A stretch of 64,000 bases of DNA from Trichomonas vaginalis G3. Taxonomy: Eukaryota; Parabasalia; Trichomonadida; Trichomonadidae. How positions within the stretch are numbered: the first letter of the stretch is position 1; every line of letters begins with the position of its first letter. The position numbers and the translations under genes are program-made. The notes beneath the pieces were generated by a model, which saw only the letters and a program-made list of their open reading frames with translations, was not told where the DNA came from and did not search any database. Shown here piece after piece: positions 37,021 to 46,143 of this stretch. The DNA lies in NCBI RefSeq assembly GCF_026262505.1, contig NC_067205.1:15686001-15750000 (forward strand), in the 5' to 3' direction.

Positions 37021-37779
37021 TTATAGGACTCTCTCATATTCTATCTTGTCATATCTAAACTCATAGGCATGTATGTCCTCTAACCATCTCATAACGGTTT
37101 CCAAACCACTTTTATCGGATGTAAAGTAAAAGCATGGATGGTTATGTAAAACGTCTAAAGTTTCTAAAGAGTCTCTCAAAGTCCAGTCTACTTGGTATTG
37201 AAAATCCCATGTGTTATAGAACGGCGGGTCCACTATAAAGAAAACATTTTCCTTGTCTTTATATTTTTCATACAACTCTGTCCAATGACATCTCACAAAC
37301 TCTATACCCTCAATATATTTTTCTATGTCCTCTTTGAAAACATTTGTATAGTTAAGATATAAAACATTTGACATAAGTGTTTCAATGTCATGAACTCTTA
37401 TAGAACCACTATATAATAGTCTAGCAGATATACTATCCCAGTCTATATATTCTGCTTTTTTCAAAACCTCTCTCACAATATTTTTCTTATCTAATGGTAT
37501 ACGTTCCATCTTGCCTATAGGTATCTTTTTTTTTAACTCTTTCAATATATTGTTTGTGTCTGGTATATGTTTGAGACGGTCCATATAGTTGTCGAAGTCA
37601 TTGCATATAATCTTTGAGTCTGGGAATATTGTATGACACAAATGGGATATATAGAAACTTCCACCGAACAAATCTACAAATGTTAGACCATTCGGTAGTT
37701 TCTTAAGTTCTCTCAATAGAATATCTTTACATTTACTCTTATTTCCAAAGAACGGTAACGGTGGTTTTGTAAAATTCAT
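37021..37779 (-). CDS. Element 1 D12-class adenine DNA methyltransferase
   Basis: 252 residues from the ATG at 37779. Motifs of N6-adenine methyltransferases (Dam/D12 class): PPLPFFGNKSK near the start (motif X-like), FVDLFGGSF near residues 34-42 (motif I, AdoMet binding) and VDPPFYNT near 181 (motif IV, catalytic). It probably methylates element DNA. Its last 180 bp are duplicated in inverse orientation near the left end (13839-14020). The track of open sequence upstream of the chosen ATG runs through the leader and is not supported. Confidence 0.85.
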   Translation of the reverse strand: MNFTKPPLPFFGNKSKCKDILLRELKKLPNGLTFVDLFGGSFYISHLCHTIFPDSKIICNDFDNYMDRLKHIPDTNNILKELKKKIPIGKMERIPLDKKNIVREVLKKAEYIDWDSISARLLYSGSIRVHDIETLMSNVLYLNYTNVFKEDIEKYIEGIEFVRCHWTELYEKYKDKENVFFIVDPPFYNTWDFQYQVDWTLRDSLETLDVLHNHPCFYFTSDKSGLETVMRWLEDIHAYEFRYDKIEYERVL

Positions 37780-37883
37780 TTTATATATAATAAAAATGTT
37801 TTTTCCCTGAAAAGTGACAGAAAAGTGACAAAACATGAAAACATATATAATTTGTGAAAAGCTCCTGGAAGACCCGTATATAA

Positions 37884-38014
37884 GAACTTCATTTATACTA
37901 AACATCTTCAGGGCTAGAGGGCACGAAGTGCCTGGAAGCCCTCCAAATAAAACTTCAGGGCTAGAAGGGGCGCAGCCCCTGGAAGCCCCACTACCTTTTT
38001 TTTTTTTTTTTTTT
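37884..38014 (-). repeat. Right inverted terminus of element 1
   Basis: Reverse complement of 13541-13665, ending in CCCCACTACC and a T run. It is followed by GATATC; GATAT also precedes the A run at the left end. Confidence 0.85.
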
Positions 38015-38961
38015 GATATCGTTGAAGGTTGAAAAAATCTCTAATATTTGAGCCCAAAATTTCAAATTTTAATTTTTTGAAAAAAGAGGCCACCCGTATG
38101 TACGTTTATTTGAGAGGAGGAGGATTATATTTTTGAAAGGGTGAAACATTATGAATATGTTAATTATATAATAATATGTATTATTATAAAAAAGAAAAAA
38201 TAAAGCACGTTAAAATTTTTCTTTCTTGATTTTTTACAAAATCTACTTAGAATTATGCAAAATATGACTAAATAATTATAAATTTCAAGTTAAATTTTAA
38301 TTTTGATAAATAATTTAAATTTCAAAATATCAAGTTCAGTTCGACTATGTATGTAGTAATTCCTCAATAAAGTGCCAAAACCCTATTAAAATATATGAAC
38401 ATTTTCAACATTTTAATATTTTTATTTAAAAATTTGTTGGAATATGAGCTTCAAACAATTATTATGTAAATAAAAATAATTAAATATATGTATTTATTCG
38501 TATTACAACCGTAGTAAGTCGATTCTTCCTTTCTTCTACTGAGGTTTGAATTTGATTTCGAATTGTAAAGAGATTCAAAGGGAAAATACTAGCGGATAAA
38601 AACTACCTCCATGAAAGGGTCATAATGGAGTCAAGTTGTATTTTTTGATATTTTTTGCTTTTCGAGCCTAAATAGGTAGCCAAGATAATGCCTAAAAATA
38701 AGGTTCTAAATTCTGAAGTTTACATGATCCTCTCGTGTGCACCCTTAACAATTTTCATTTTTTTCTTTTAACAATTTCGTTTTATTTCCATTTATTGTTA
38801 AATGATTTTTAGCATACACCTTTCTTTGTTCATCTTCTAAATACAATTTATTTTTTCTTAGATATAATTCTATTCATTCAATTCGATCGTCATTTTTCAG
38901 TACATGATCGTAATTTTCAATTATTGATCGCGATTTTACTTCAGAATTTGTTCGCAATATT
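38015..38961. other. AT-rich spacer between elements 1 and 2
   Basis: About 950 bp, very AT-rich, with no gene, repeat array or RNA recognised. The last six bases (AATATT) are the left target duplication of element 2. Confidence 0.5.
38956..38961. other. Left target site duplication of element 2
   Basis: AATATT directly outside the left terminus, repeated at 59312-59317. Six bases is the usual Polinton duplication. The site is itself a palindrome. Confidence 0.85.
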
Positions 38962-39313
38962 AGTAGTAGAGTATGATGGGTTTTGTGACTTTTTTTGTAA
39001 ACGTAAGAATTCATACAATATTGAATGATTTTGTATCATTTATTTTAACATTAATTTTAAAATAATTTATTTTTTTATTCTTACATAAATGACCCAACAA
39101 GTAAAACCTGATAAAGTGGATAATAAAATTCATGTCTTACGTTTTTGAATAACTGAGGGGGTAACCGGGTTAATTAACTTCTTTTGAAAATGGTGACAAC
39201 ATGACATTTTGACAACAGGGGAGAAAATTCATGTCTTACATTTATGAATAATTTATTTTTTAATTCGTAAGAAAATGAGTGTCAAAACTAACGACGTTAG
39301 ATATTCAGGATTC
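38962..39313 (+). repeat. Left inverted terminus of element 2
   Basis: 352 bp matching 58960-59311 in reverse complement. It reaches into the coding sequence of the first gene, so the outermost genes on both sides share leader, ATG and first 13 residues (MSVKTNDVRYSGF). Confidence 0.9.
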
Positions 39314-39775
39314 GTCACCGTCAATCAATTAATGGATGCTCTTTCACCAATTCTTGAAAATGTTAAACAAGTTGATGTTTATTTCGATGATTATGTAGAA
39401 AGTTTATATTATAAAGGTAAGTTTAATATTAAACCTATTGCTTTTGCATTTGATAATAAATTAATTGAAAATGCAAAAATTTGGGAATTAATTCCAGATA
39501 TTGAATTTATAACAAATATTAAGGATAAATGGTTCAAACGAATTCCAACCACAAAAGTTCTTTGTAAATTAATGATCAAAACCGAGGTCAAAGAATTTCA
39601 TGAATTTACATATCATCCAAATAAAGTTTCAGAACTAGAAAATGAAAAACTTCAGAAAAAATTAAACAATAGACTTTCAAATGATCGTATTGAAAAAATA
39701 AATAAACTAGCAGAAGTTGCATTTATTAATGAAATATTTGATGAATATAACCTTGAACTCAGTGATGGACTTTAA
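39275..39775 (+). CDS. Element 2 terminal gene, unknown
   Basis: 166 residues. The first 13 (MSVKTNDVRYSGF) are encoded inside the inverted terminus and are shared with the opposite terminal gene at 57880-58998; the rest is unrelated to it. The remainder is mixed alpha/beta (DVYFDDYVESLYYKGKFNIK, FEFTYHPNKVSELE-type) with a helical end. No family recognised. The leader TTCGTAAGAAA before the ATG recurs in the element. Converges with the next gene, overlapping 4 bp. Confidence 0.6.
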   Translation: MSVKTNDVRYSGFVTVNQLMDALSPILENVKQVDVYFDDYVESLYYKGKFNIKPIAFAFDNKLIENAKIWELIPDIEFITNIKDKWFKRIPTTKVLCKLMIKTEVKEFHEFTYHPNKVSELENEKLQKKLNNRLSNDRIEKINKLAEVAFINEIFDEYNLELSDGL

Positions 39776-40152
39776 GGACCCGGGCTCAACGAGTCATGAT
39801 TTATGAAATCAATTATTTGATTTATTCTTTCTTCAATAATTTCTATTCTTTTTGTTAAATCATCAATTTTCATTAATGAGGTGATTCTTGATTGAGGAAT
39901 AGATTTTAAACTAACAACACCTTTTATTTTTGAAATTTTGAATCCATCAACTTTAAACATTTTATTCAATTTACATGTTGTCAATTCTTCAAATAATTTT
40001 TTATTATTAGCATAATAGTCATTAAATTCTTCAACAGATGAAAAAATTTTTGTTTCAGTAATGGGTTTAACAATGTTTATTTTATTTTGAACATTTTCAC
40101 TTTCATTAATTTCTTCCTCCTCTGTTTCATTTATTTTTAAAATAGGCTTCAT
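39772..40152 (-). CDS. Element 2 acidic coiled-coil protein, unknown
   Basis: 126 residues: an acidic, Asn-rich start (NETEEEEINESENVQNKINI), a middle segment (FKISKIKGVVSLKSIPQSRI) and a C-terminal heptad-like helix (LTKRIEIIEERINQIIDFIN). Unknown family. It could be a small structural or regulatory protein. The 3' end overlaps the convergent gene by 4 bp. Confidence 0.55.
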   Translation of the reverse strand: MKPILKINETEEEEINESENVQNKINIVKPITETKIFSSVEEFNDYYANNKKLFEELTTCKLNKMFKVDGFKISKIKGVVSLKSIPQSRITSLMKIDDLTKRIEIIEERINQIIDFINHDSLSPGP

Positions 40153-40218
40153 TTATCATTAAATAAAAATTAGAATATAAGTGATGAAATATATTTTTTA
40201 ATTAATATTAAATCAGAA

Positions 40219-40455
40219 ATGGCTGCAGGATTCTTTAAAAAGTTATGGGAAGGAATTAAGAAAGCTGCAAGTTGGGTTCATCAGAAAATAATAAAACCCA
40301 TTGCAAACTTTTTGGCACCAGTAGCGAAAACGGCAGGAACTATCATAGGTGGAGTATTAGGTGCTAAAGCAGGTAATCCAGCGATGGGAGCACAAGCAGG
40401 TAACGCAGTTGGTGGAATTGCTGAAGGAATACTTAATAAAATAGGAGGAAAGTAG
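40219..40455 (+). CDS. Element 2 amphipathic pVI-like protein
   Basis: 78 residues: amphipathic cationic helix MAAGFFKKLWEGIKKAASWV, then a Gly/Ala-rich hydrophobic stretch (AKTAGTIIGGVLGAKAGNPA). This fits membrane-active minor capsid peptides of the adenovirus/Polinton lineage; inference. A convergent relative starting with the same ten residues lies at 40475-40685. Confidence 0.6.
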   Translation: MAAGFFKKLWEGIKKAASWVHQKIIKPIANFLAPVAKTAGTIIGGVLGAKAGNPAMGAQAGNAVGGIAEGILNKIGGK

Positions 40456-40474
40456 TAAAAATAAATATTATTTT

Positions 40475-40685
40475 TATCTCAATATCGGTTGTAGTCGACG
40501 ATAAACTTTATCTCCTTTATTTAATACTTCCCTTACCGGAACATTAGGTGCTATTTGTTCTGCAATGTCACTAATTGCTTCTTTATTCTTAAATATCCAA
40601 TTTGCTCCTTCTTCATTGTTTCCCAAACTTTATGCGCTCCTCTTTTTACTTTATCCCATAACTTTTTAAAGAATCCTGCCGCCAT
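40475..40685 (-). pseudogene. Element 2 second MAAGFFKKLW-type small protein (broken)
   Basis: Reading leftwards from 40685 it starts with the same ten residues as the gene at 40219, then diverges (DKVKRGAHKVWETMKKEQIG). The distal part encodes a basic end including LNKGDKVYRRLQP. Two oppositely facing members of one small family thus sit side by side. Broken, with one break. Confidence 0.5.
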
Positions 40686-40757
40686 AGTTGATTATTTCAT
40701 TAAAATTAAAAATTCATTTTCATCTTTTAATTTTGATTTTTTTTTATTTCATCATAA

Positions 40758-42395
40758 ATGACGACTAACTATTTGGTGCCAAACACTAAACCAATTAATG
40801 GAAATGTTTCATTCATTCGAAAAGATAAATGAAATATTCGCAAAGAATGACGGTAGAAGATATTATAGAGAACTTGAAAGTTCATGCTATGACTCTGATA
40901 CTCCATATTTTGATGATAAACAAACTCATTTAAGAATTACAAATCCGGCTCATGATGTGAACCAATTAGGTGACACATATATTAAACGCAAAGTTAAAGC
41001 AACTCTAGTTTCAAATAAAGCTTTCACATGTGATGCCGCTTTTAAATGCATGCGTTTATTCGTTGGTTACAAATCATCAAATCAAAGCTTTAAACAATTA
41101 GAAGTAGAAACCGAAAGAGGTGATGCCGGTTATCTTCAGATGGATTGCGCCCGTGAATCTTTCGCATTTGCAACATATAAACCAAAATCAGAAAGGAAAG
41201 TTAAAAAGTTTGTTCATTCATTCTATATAATAATGTTCAAAAATATGATAACTCAGTATGTGGTAAATATATTGACCCTTCAGAAGTTTTCAAGAAAGCA
41301 AATGAAGAAGTTGATGTCACTTTTGATATGATTATTCCGGTAAATGATTTGTTAGCATTTCAGGCGTTCGATGATTATCCAAATCATTTGGTGAAATCAT
41401 TTTAAATATTATGTTTTCAGGGATACTTTAGTATTTTGTCAGGTTGACCCGTTAAGAGTTGCTGATTTACAAAATTACGTTTATGAAAAGATAACTGATG
41501 AAAATTATGAAAAGATTATGAATCATGTTTATAAATATGATCGCAAATTCCAACAAATCGGACTTCCTGCAAAATTAATTACAAGCTTAGCCGCTACATC
41601 TGCTGACGCAACAGTTGAAGACGTTATTATTTCATGCACAAAGATGGAAGTTTTAGAGGATAAATGCATTACACCAGGATACGGTTTAATTGAAGAATCA
41701 GTTAAAGCAATACCACGTTTATTCAGTAAGGAAGATCCATTCATGATTCCAGCTCAACATATTGACGTTCGTTCACTAAATGGAGGTTGCATCACTCCTG
41801 AAGGTATCAGTTCTGATTTCTCATACGCTCTTCATAATGTTACAGATGTTGTGTTAACATTTCCGAAGAATGCAATGCAAAGAACGGTTTTAGAAAATCC
41901 AATGCTTCGAGGTCTCAGGTCACTATAGATTCCAGAAACTTCCCCGATCAAGCGATGACCACAGTGGGTGACATATTCTTTACACGTATGCTTCAAGCTT
42001 CTGATTTAGATGGAGTGAATGAATGCACAGAAGAATACGAGGACTCATTAACTAGACCACTGAATGATGATAATGGCACGCCATTAGCTAGAACATGGAA
42101 AGACCAAACTTCATTCTTATGCACTATTCCAGTTCAACGTGATGGAGCGGGTATATTCTTTGATGGATTAGAAACTTTCAACTCACAAGTTACAGTACAA
42201 GTGAAAGCTTATCCAATCATTCAGGGTGAAAATGACACTTACTGTTCAAAGGTGACAAATCCTCCTCAGGTTTGGTTTACTAGGACTACATATTGGACAT
42301 GGACACCGGATGAAGGTTTGAAATATCATCCAACAGGTACACCACCACAGTATAGAAGTTCATATGATGAAATATTGATGAATAGAAATGTTTAA
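40758..42395 (+). pseudogene. Element 2 major capsid protein (double jelly-roll), broken
   Basis: Region encoding a Polinton-type major capsid protein. Typical parts: an N-terminal strand region (TYIKRKVKATLVSNKAFTCD, KCMRLFVGYKSS), a middle part with beta-rich sequence (AKLITSLAATSADATVEDVI, IDVRSLNGGCITPEG, VTDVVLTFPKNAMQRTVLEN), and a C-terminal domain with GIFFDGLETFNSQVTVQVKA and YWTWTPDEGLKYHPTG. It lies directly before the packaging ATPase, the usual order. Broken, with about three breaks. The call rests on pattern and context. Confidence 0.7.
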
Positions 42396-42419
42396 AATTA
42401 TAAATTTATTTTTGATTAA

Positions 42420-43234
42420 ATGGATTTCAATTCTGAAGAATTACAGGAGTATATAATACATACGTAGATGATATGATTAATGAAGCATTGAGTGATAATA
42501 GAAATGCTCTATCTAAGGAAAAATTAATGAAAATTCCATATTCTGAATGTTACTTAAATTCAATCACTGCAGCAATTGGTAAACAAAATAAAGGTAAAAC
42601 ATTAACGATATTAAAACAAATTATCATTATTGCTAACACTTCACCTTATTCTCATGTGTTAATTTATATCAACCGTTCTGGTTCACCTTCAGATGATACA
42701 TTTGAATCATTAAAGCATTTAATAAAAATTCCAATTATTTATTTATCACAAGAAGAAGCAGAAGATTATTTGAAAAACTTTTTAATGTATAAAGAGTTAT
42801 ATAATACAATCAAGAAGCAAGGATTAGAGGATAAAATTATTGATAAACAAAGGGACGAATTATTTGAAACACTTTCTATTTCAAATTTTGATAGAGAATT
42901 TTTGCATTCACTAATTTTTCTAGATGATGCCGTGAAATCAAAACTAATAACTAATGAGAAATCATATTTTAATCAATTATTAACTCAATGTCGACACATT
43001 CAGTGTTCATTCTTTATGGCTGTTCAATACTTTAAAGCATTAAGCACAAACATTAAATCAAACCTGTCCACCCTTTTCATTTTCAGTGGTTTTAGTCGTC
43101 AACAGTTGAACGTTATGCTTTATCAAGTGAATTTACCAATGAGCATTAATGAACTTTACACACAATATCAACAATTAGGAGAACATGGAAAAATAATAGT
43201 TGATTTAAATAAAGGTTCCATTAAATTCGAATAA
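42420..43234 (+). CDS. Element 2 packaging ATPase
   Basis: The main frame (253 residues, ATG 42473) is an A32/FtsK-like genome-packaging ATPase. Walker A is GKQNKGKT near residue 37, Walker B is LIFLDD near 146, and the sensor region CSFFMAVQYFKALSTNIKSN is of the type seen in element 1 (VVICVQTAKSLSKD). It ends with GKIIVDLNKGSIKFE. It probably pumps element DNA into the capsid. An ATG with a usual leader lies slightly upstream at 42420, so the exact N-terminus is uncertain. It sits between capsid and unknown virion genes. Confidence 0.75.
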
Positions 43235-43275
43235 CTTTTTTATAATTAATTTTTATTTTTTATTTATAATTAAAC

Positions 43276-44162
43276 ATGACAGAAATTGCAAATCTTCTAC
43301 AGGTTCCATTAAAACAAGGGACAAACAAAAAGGGTGCATATAATAGAACTATGAAAGTTCCAGACGGAATGAAAGAATTAGTCCACATTGTTGCCGGTCT
43401 TCAAAAGGATGTTAAACAAATGAGAAACGTTTTAACATTACCAGAAGCTCAAGCATATGCCAAACGTCATGGACCAAATTGGGAAGCACATGAAGCAGAC
43501 ATTACAGGTCCAAATGGAAAGCCTGATGGAATAAATGAAGTCTTTGTTACTGATGGTCAAGGAAATATTAAAGTCATAAATGGGTATAAATTAACAATGA
43601 CGGATTATCCTAAACGTAAAGCATATAATGAACGTTATCCTATGCAATTTGATGAAAATGGAAAAGCTGTTAAACAACATATCGGAGACAGTAAAGATGG
43701 ACCAATTCTTTCATACCGTCATAATCCATATTCTTATTTCAATGAAGAATTAAACGCTATTGAAGAGGGACCGGATGGATTACCACGATATGTTAATCAG
43801 TTTGATGGTCAATATGCAAATTTGAGACCTGAAATTCCAGCTAAGAAATTCTTTAAAGTTGCTTTATTCGATCCAGTGTTCAATGAACAGAAAATGAAAG
43901 CAGAATTTTTCAAGTGGCAAGAATTTCTTCATCTTCACTTTCAGAAGCGTTCAAGGAATTGATAAAGAAACCACTTTATTCTCAACAAGGTTATAACTTT
44001 GATTTAATTAAAGAAAGTGATAGACGTAAATTAGAAAAATCGGATGGTTTTAAGAATGCATGTAATGAAATGATTAAAGATATTGTAAATGATAAAATAA
44101 GACTGGAAGAAACTCAAACCATTATCAATAACATAATTGGTGCAGTTACAAAGAAAGTATAA
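43276..44162 (+). pseudogene. Element 2 virion-block protein, unknown (broken)
   Basis: Coding region of about 290 codons following the ATPase. Visible segments: [20 protein letters not shown] (helix), a Gly/Asp/Asn-rich part ([16 protein letters not shown]), aromatic [10 protein letters not shown], then a Lys-rich helical end (KSDGFKNACNEMIKDIVNDK). The leader is TTTATTTATAATTAAAC. No family recognised. Its place in the capsid block suggests a structural or maturation role. Broken, with about one break. Confidence 0.5.
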
Positions 44163-44246
44163 GCAAACAATGATGAACCTTGGGATATTACCGTAACAAC
44201 TAAATAAAACTTTAAATATATTTTTCTTTTTTTTATTCAATTATAA

Positions 44247-44915
44247 ATGAGAAGACGTTTCACAAGTCAAAAGAACACAAACGCAAAAGCAGAGATTACG
44301 GTTGGTTATAATGTAAATGATGATAAATCACGAATTATTCAAAATGTTAAAGTTAATGTTAGTCCTGAATTAACAAGGTCAGCAACTCAACCAAATTTAT
44401 TAACTCGTGACTTACCGAAAAAGGAGGAGGAGCAAAATAAAGAAGATGGAGACCCAATCATTTTATCTGAACCCGGTAAAGAACCTGTTGAAATTCCCAC
44501 TTATCCAACATACCCCCCACCTCTTTCATCAAACATCGAGAACCCATATAAAATAGACATTAATTCTGAATTAATGAAAATATATCGCGATATCATAACT
44601 GATAATTATGATTCAATAATAAATTTAATTGACCAATCCGGTTTAATTATTTTACCTTATGAATCATTAATTCACATTATCGCCATTCTTTGTGATGTTC
44701 AAGATTCAGACGTGAAGATTCAATATTTCATAGATGATGAGGTTTCATGCTGCGGAACAGTTGCAAAAATAAATCCTATAAAGGATATTAGCACAATTAA
44801 GATATCAAAGAACGGAACAACAACTGAACTTCATTTAACATATAATGATATTTATAATAAAATAGTTGATGAATATAAAATATCACTTGAAAAATTCTTT
44901 GTTAAGGCTATTTAA
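44247..44915 (+). CDS. Element 2 VSCCG-family protein
   Basis: 222 residues. A basic start and Pro-rich linker (PVEIPTYPTYPPPLSSN) precede a folded C-terminal half resembling the element 1 protein at 19482-20063: helix with LPYESLIHIIAILC, acidic strand, DDEVSCCGTVAKI, then strand LHLTYNDIYNKIVDEYKISL and a C-terminal FFVKAI. The VSCCG motif and its spacing to the C-terminus are kept between two otherwise divergent elements, so the domain is functionally constrained. Unknown family; virion or assembly role inferred. The 3' end overlaps the convergent gene by 4 bp. Confidence 0.7.
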   Translation: MRRRFTSQKNTNAKAEITVGYNVNDDKSRIIQNVKVNVSPELTRSATQPNLLTRDLPKKEEEQNKEDGDPIILSEPGKEPVEIPTYPTYPPPLSSNIENPYKIDINSELMKIYRDIITDNYDSIINLIDQSGLIILPYESLIHIIAILCDVQDSDVKIQYFIDDEVSCCGTVAKINPIKDISTIKISKNGTTTELHLTYNDIYNKIVDEYKISLEKFFVKAI

Positions 44916-45391
44916 TATTCAAGCATTAACATTATCGAATAATAATCCTTTGAATCATAATCGATAATAATTGACCTTTCACCAGTTTCTATCGTTTGTT
45001 TTATTTCTTTTTGTTCCCCACTATCCGGATCAGTCATTGTAATTGTTTTTGTTATAGTATCTGCTTTATCTTTAACTTCAATCTTTTTTCCATCGGGATA
45101 TTTAAACCAAAATTCCAAAAATTCGATATTGTCAATCTGTTCATATTTTAATCTATCAATTACATTTTTAATACCATCTGAAAATCTTATGAAATGGTCA
45201 TTATATGGGTTTGATTGAACTAAATTTGAATGAAGTGAAATATAACCTGATGATGAATATGACATCGACTCATATTTTCTGAAAACACTAAAATTTATAA
45301 CATGAATGAATTTCTTATTCGTTGAATTTATGAATTCTTGAGGTAATCTTATTCTAGTTTTATTTATCACTGGAAAATAACGCTTTACCAT
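44912..45391 (-). CDS. Element 2 candidate minor capsid protein
   Basis: 159 residues from the ATG at 45391 (upstream in-frame sequence has no ATG). Beta-rich, with FIHVINFSVFRKYESMSYSS, ISLHSNLV and a final section FLEFWFKYPDGKKIEV ... YYSIMLMLEY. The ending recalls element 1 paralogs A and B (FQVWFTTDGRKRIIPL ... TSFIYN), in the same order after an H-S/A-x-F/L strand. A shared vertex or jelly-roll protein family is possible. Divergent from the gene at 45412, with 20 bp between starts. Confidence 0.5.
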   Translation of the reverse strand: MVKRYFPVINKTRIRLPQEFINSTNKKFIHVINFSVFRKYESMSYSSSGYISLHSNLVQSNPYNDHFIRFSDGIKNVIDRLKYEQIDNIEFLEFWFKYPDGKKIEVKDKADTITKTITMTDPDSGEQKEIKQTIETGERSIIIDYDSKDYYSIMLMLEY

Positions 45392-45411
45392 ATTTTTAAT
45401 CGTAATAAAAA

Positions 45412-46119
45412 ATGTCAATTATCAATATTATTTCGAATAATAACTGTGAATTAAATTTAACAGTTAGTGGAATTTATAATGTTACTCTCGTTTCTGTGAG
45501 TGGTAAATTTAATCCCATTCTTTTAGACCCTTCAGATTATATATCATTTATTAAAGATGACCATGAAAAAACGTATGATATGTATATAAATAATGTGATA
45601 GTGAGGGATATTAACACAATTTTAAGTTATTTAAATGAATCATTTATCGTATGGTATGAAGAAAATTTTAAATCAAAACCTGATAAACTTTTTGAACTTG
45701 ATGAAATAAATAACCTTATTAAATTTCCGCTGAAAATTAAATTTTGTACTCCTCGTCTTCGTTCATTGTTGGGGATATTAAATTTTGAAAAAGATGTTGG
45801 GGATGTTTTGTATTCTGACACTGGTTCAAATTTCATTTTAATCAAATGTGATAAAGTTAATACCCCAATGAGATTTTCACATCAAACATTAGACCCTAAC
45901 TCTTACCCATCAATACAAAACATTTTATCCATCAACTTAAACATATTTTCTTTATCATATCCATTTCAATTATCCGGGAATTCATTTATTCTTCATTCAA
46001 AAGATTTATCAAATATTAAATTTAGAATAACTGACCTATTTGATTGTGATTTAGAATTCATGAATGAAATATTATGGCAATTTCAAATAGAAAAAATAGC
46101 TGATGAGATAACGGATTAA
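45412..46119 (+). CDS. Element 2 candidate minor capsid (penton-like) protein
   Basis: 235 residues with a strongly beta pattern (ELNLTVSGIYNVTLVSVSGK) and a C-terminal segment FILHSKDLSNIKFRITDLFD followed by ILWQFQIEKI. This L-S-N-I-x-F-R-I-T-D type strand with a following aromatic strand is typical near the end of Polinton/adenovirus-lineage capsid proteins. Element 1 has a comparable segment in its 262-residue protein (20311-21099). The leader AATCGTAATAAAAA recurs before the next gene. Vertex role inferred. Confidence 0.5.
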   Translation: MSIINIISNNNCELNLTVSGIYNVTLVSVSGKFNPILLDPSDYISFIKDDHEKTYDMYINNVIVRDINTILSYLNESFIVWYEENFKSKPDKLFELDEINNLIKFPLKIKFCTPRLRSLLGILNFEKDVGDVLYSDTGSNFILIKCDKVNTPMRFSHQTLDPNSYPSIQNILSINLNIFSLSYPFQLSGNSFILHSKDLSNIKFRITDLFDCDLEFMNEILWQFQIEKIADEITD

Positions 46120-46143
46120 ATATTTATTTTTAAATCGTAATAA

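Larger units (their letters stand above)
13541..38014. mobile_element. Element 1: 24.5-kb Polinton-like virus fossil
   Basis: Bounded by inverted termini (13541-13665 and 37884-38014) that start with an A run and then GGTAGTGGGGC. GATAT flanks both ends as a probable 5-bp target duplication. Parts seen: terminal Q-rich proteins, double jelly-roll major capsid protein, VSCCG-family protein, candidate minor capsid proteins, SF3 helicase, packaging ATPase, KilA-N and GIY-YIG genes, retroviral-type integrase, tail-collar fibre, amphipathic small proteins and an adenine methyltransferase. No family B polymerase was recognised. It looks broken, with roughly half a dozen breaks. Most genes remain long and open, so it is probably fairly recent. 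A relative starts at 63371. Confidence 0.85.
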
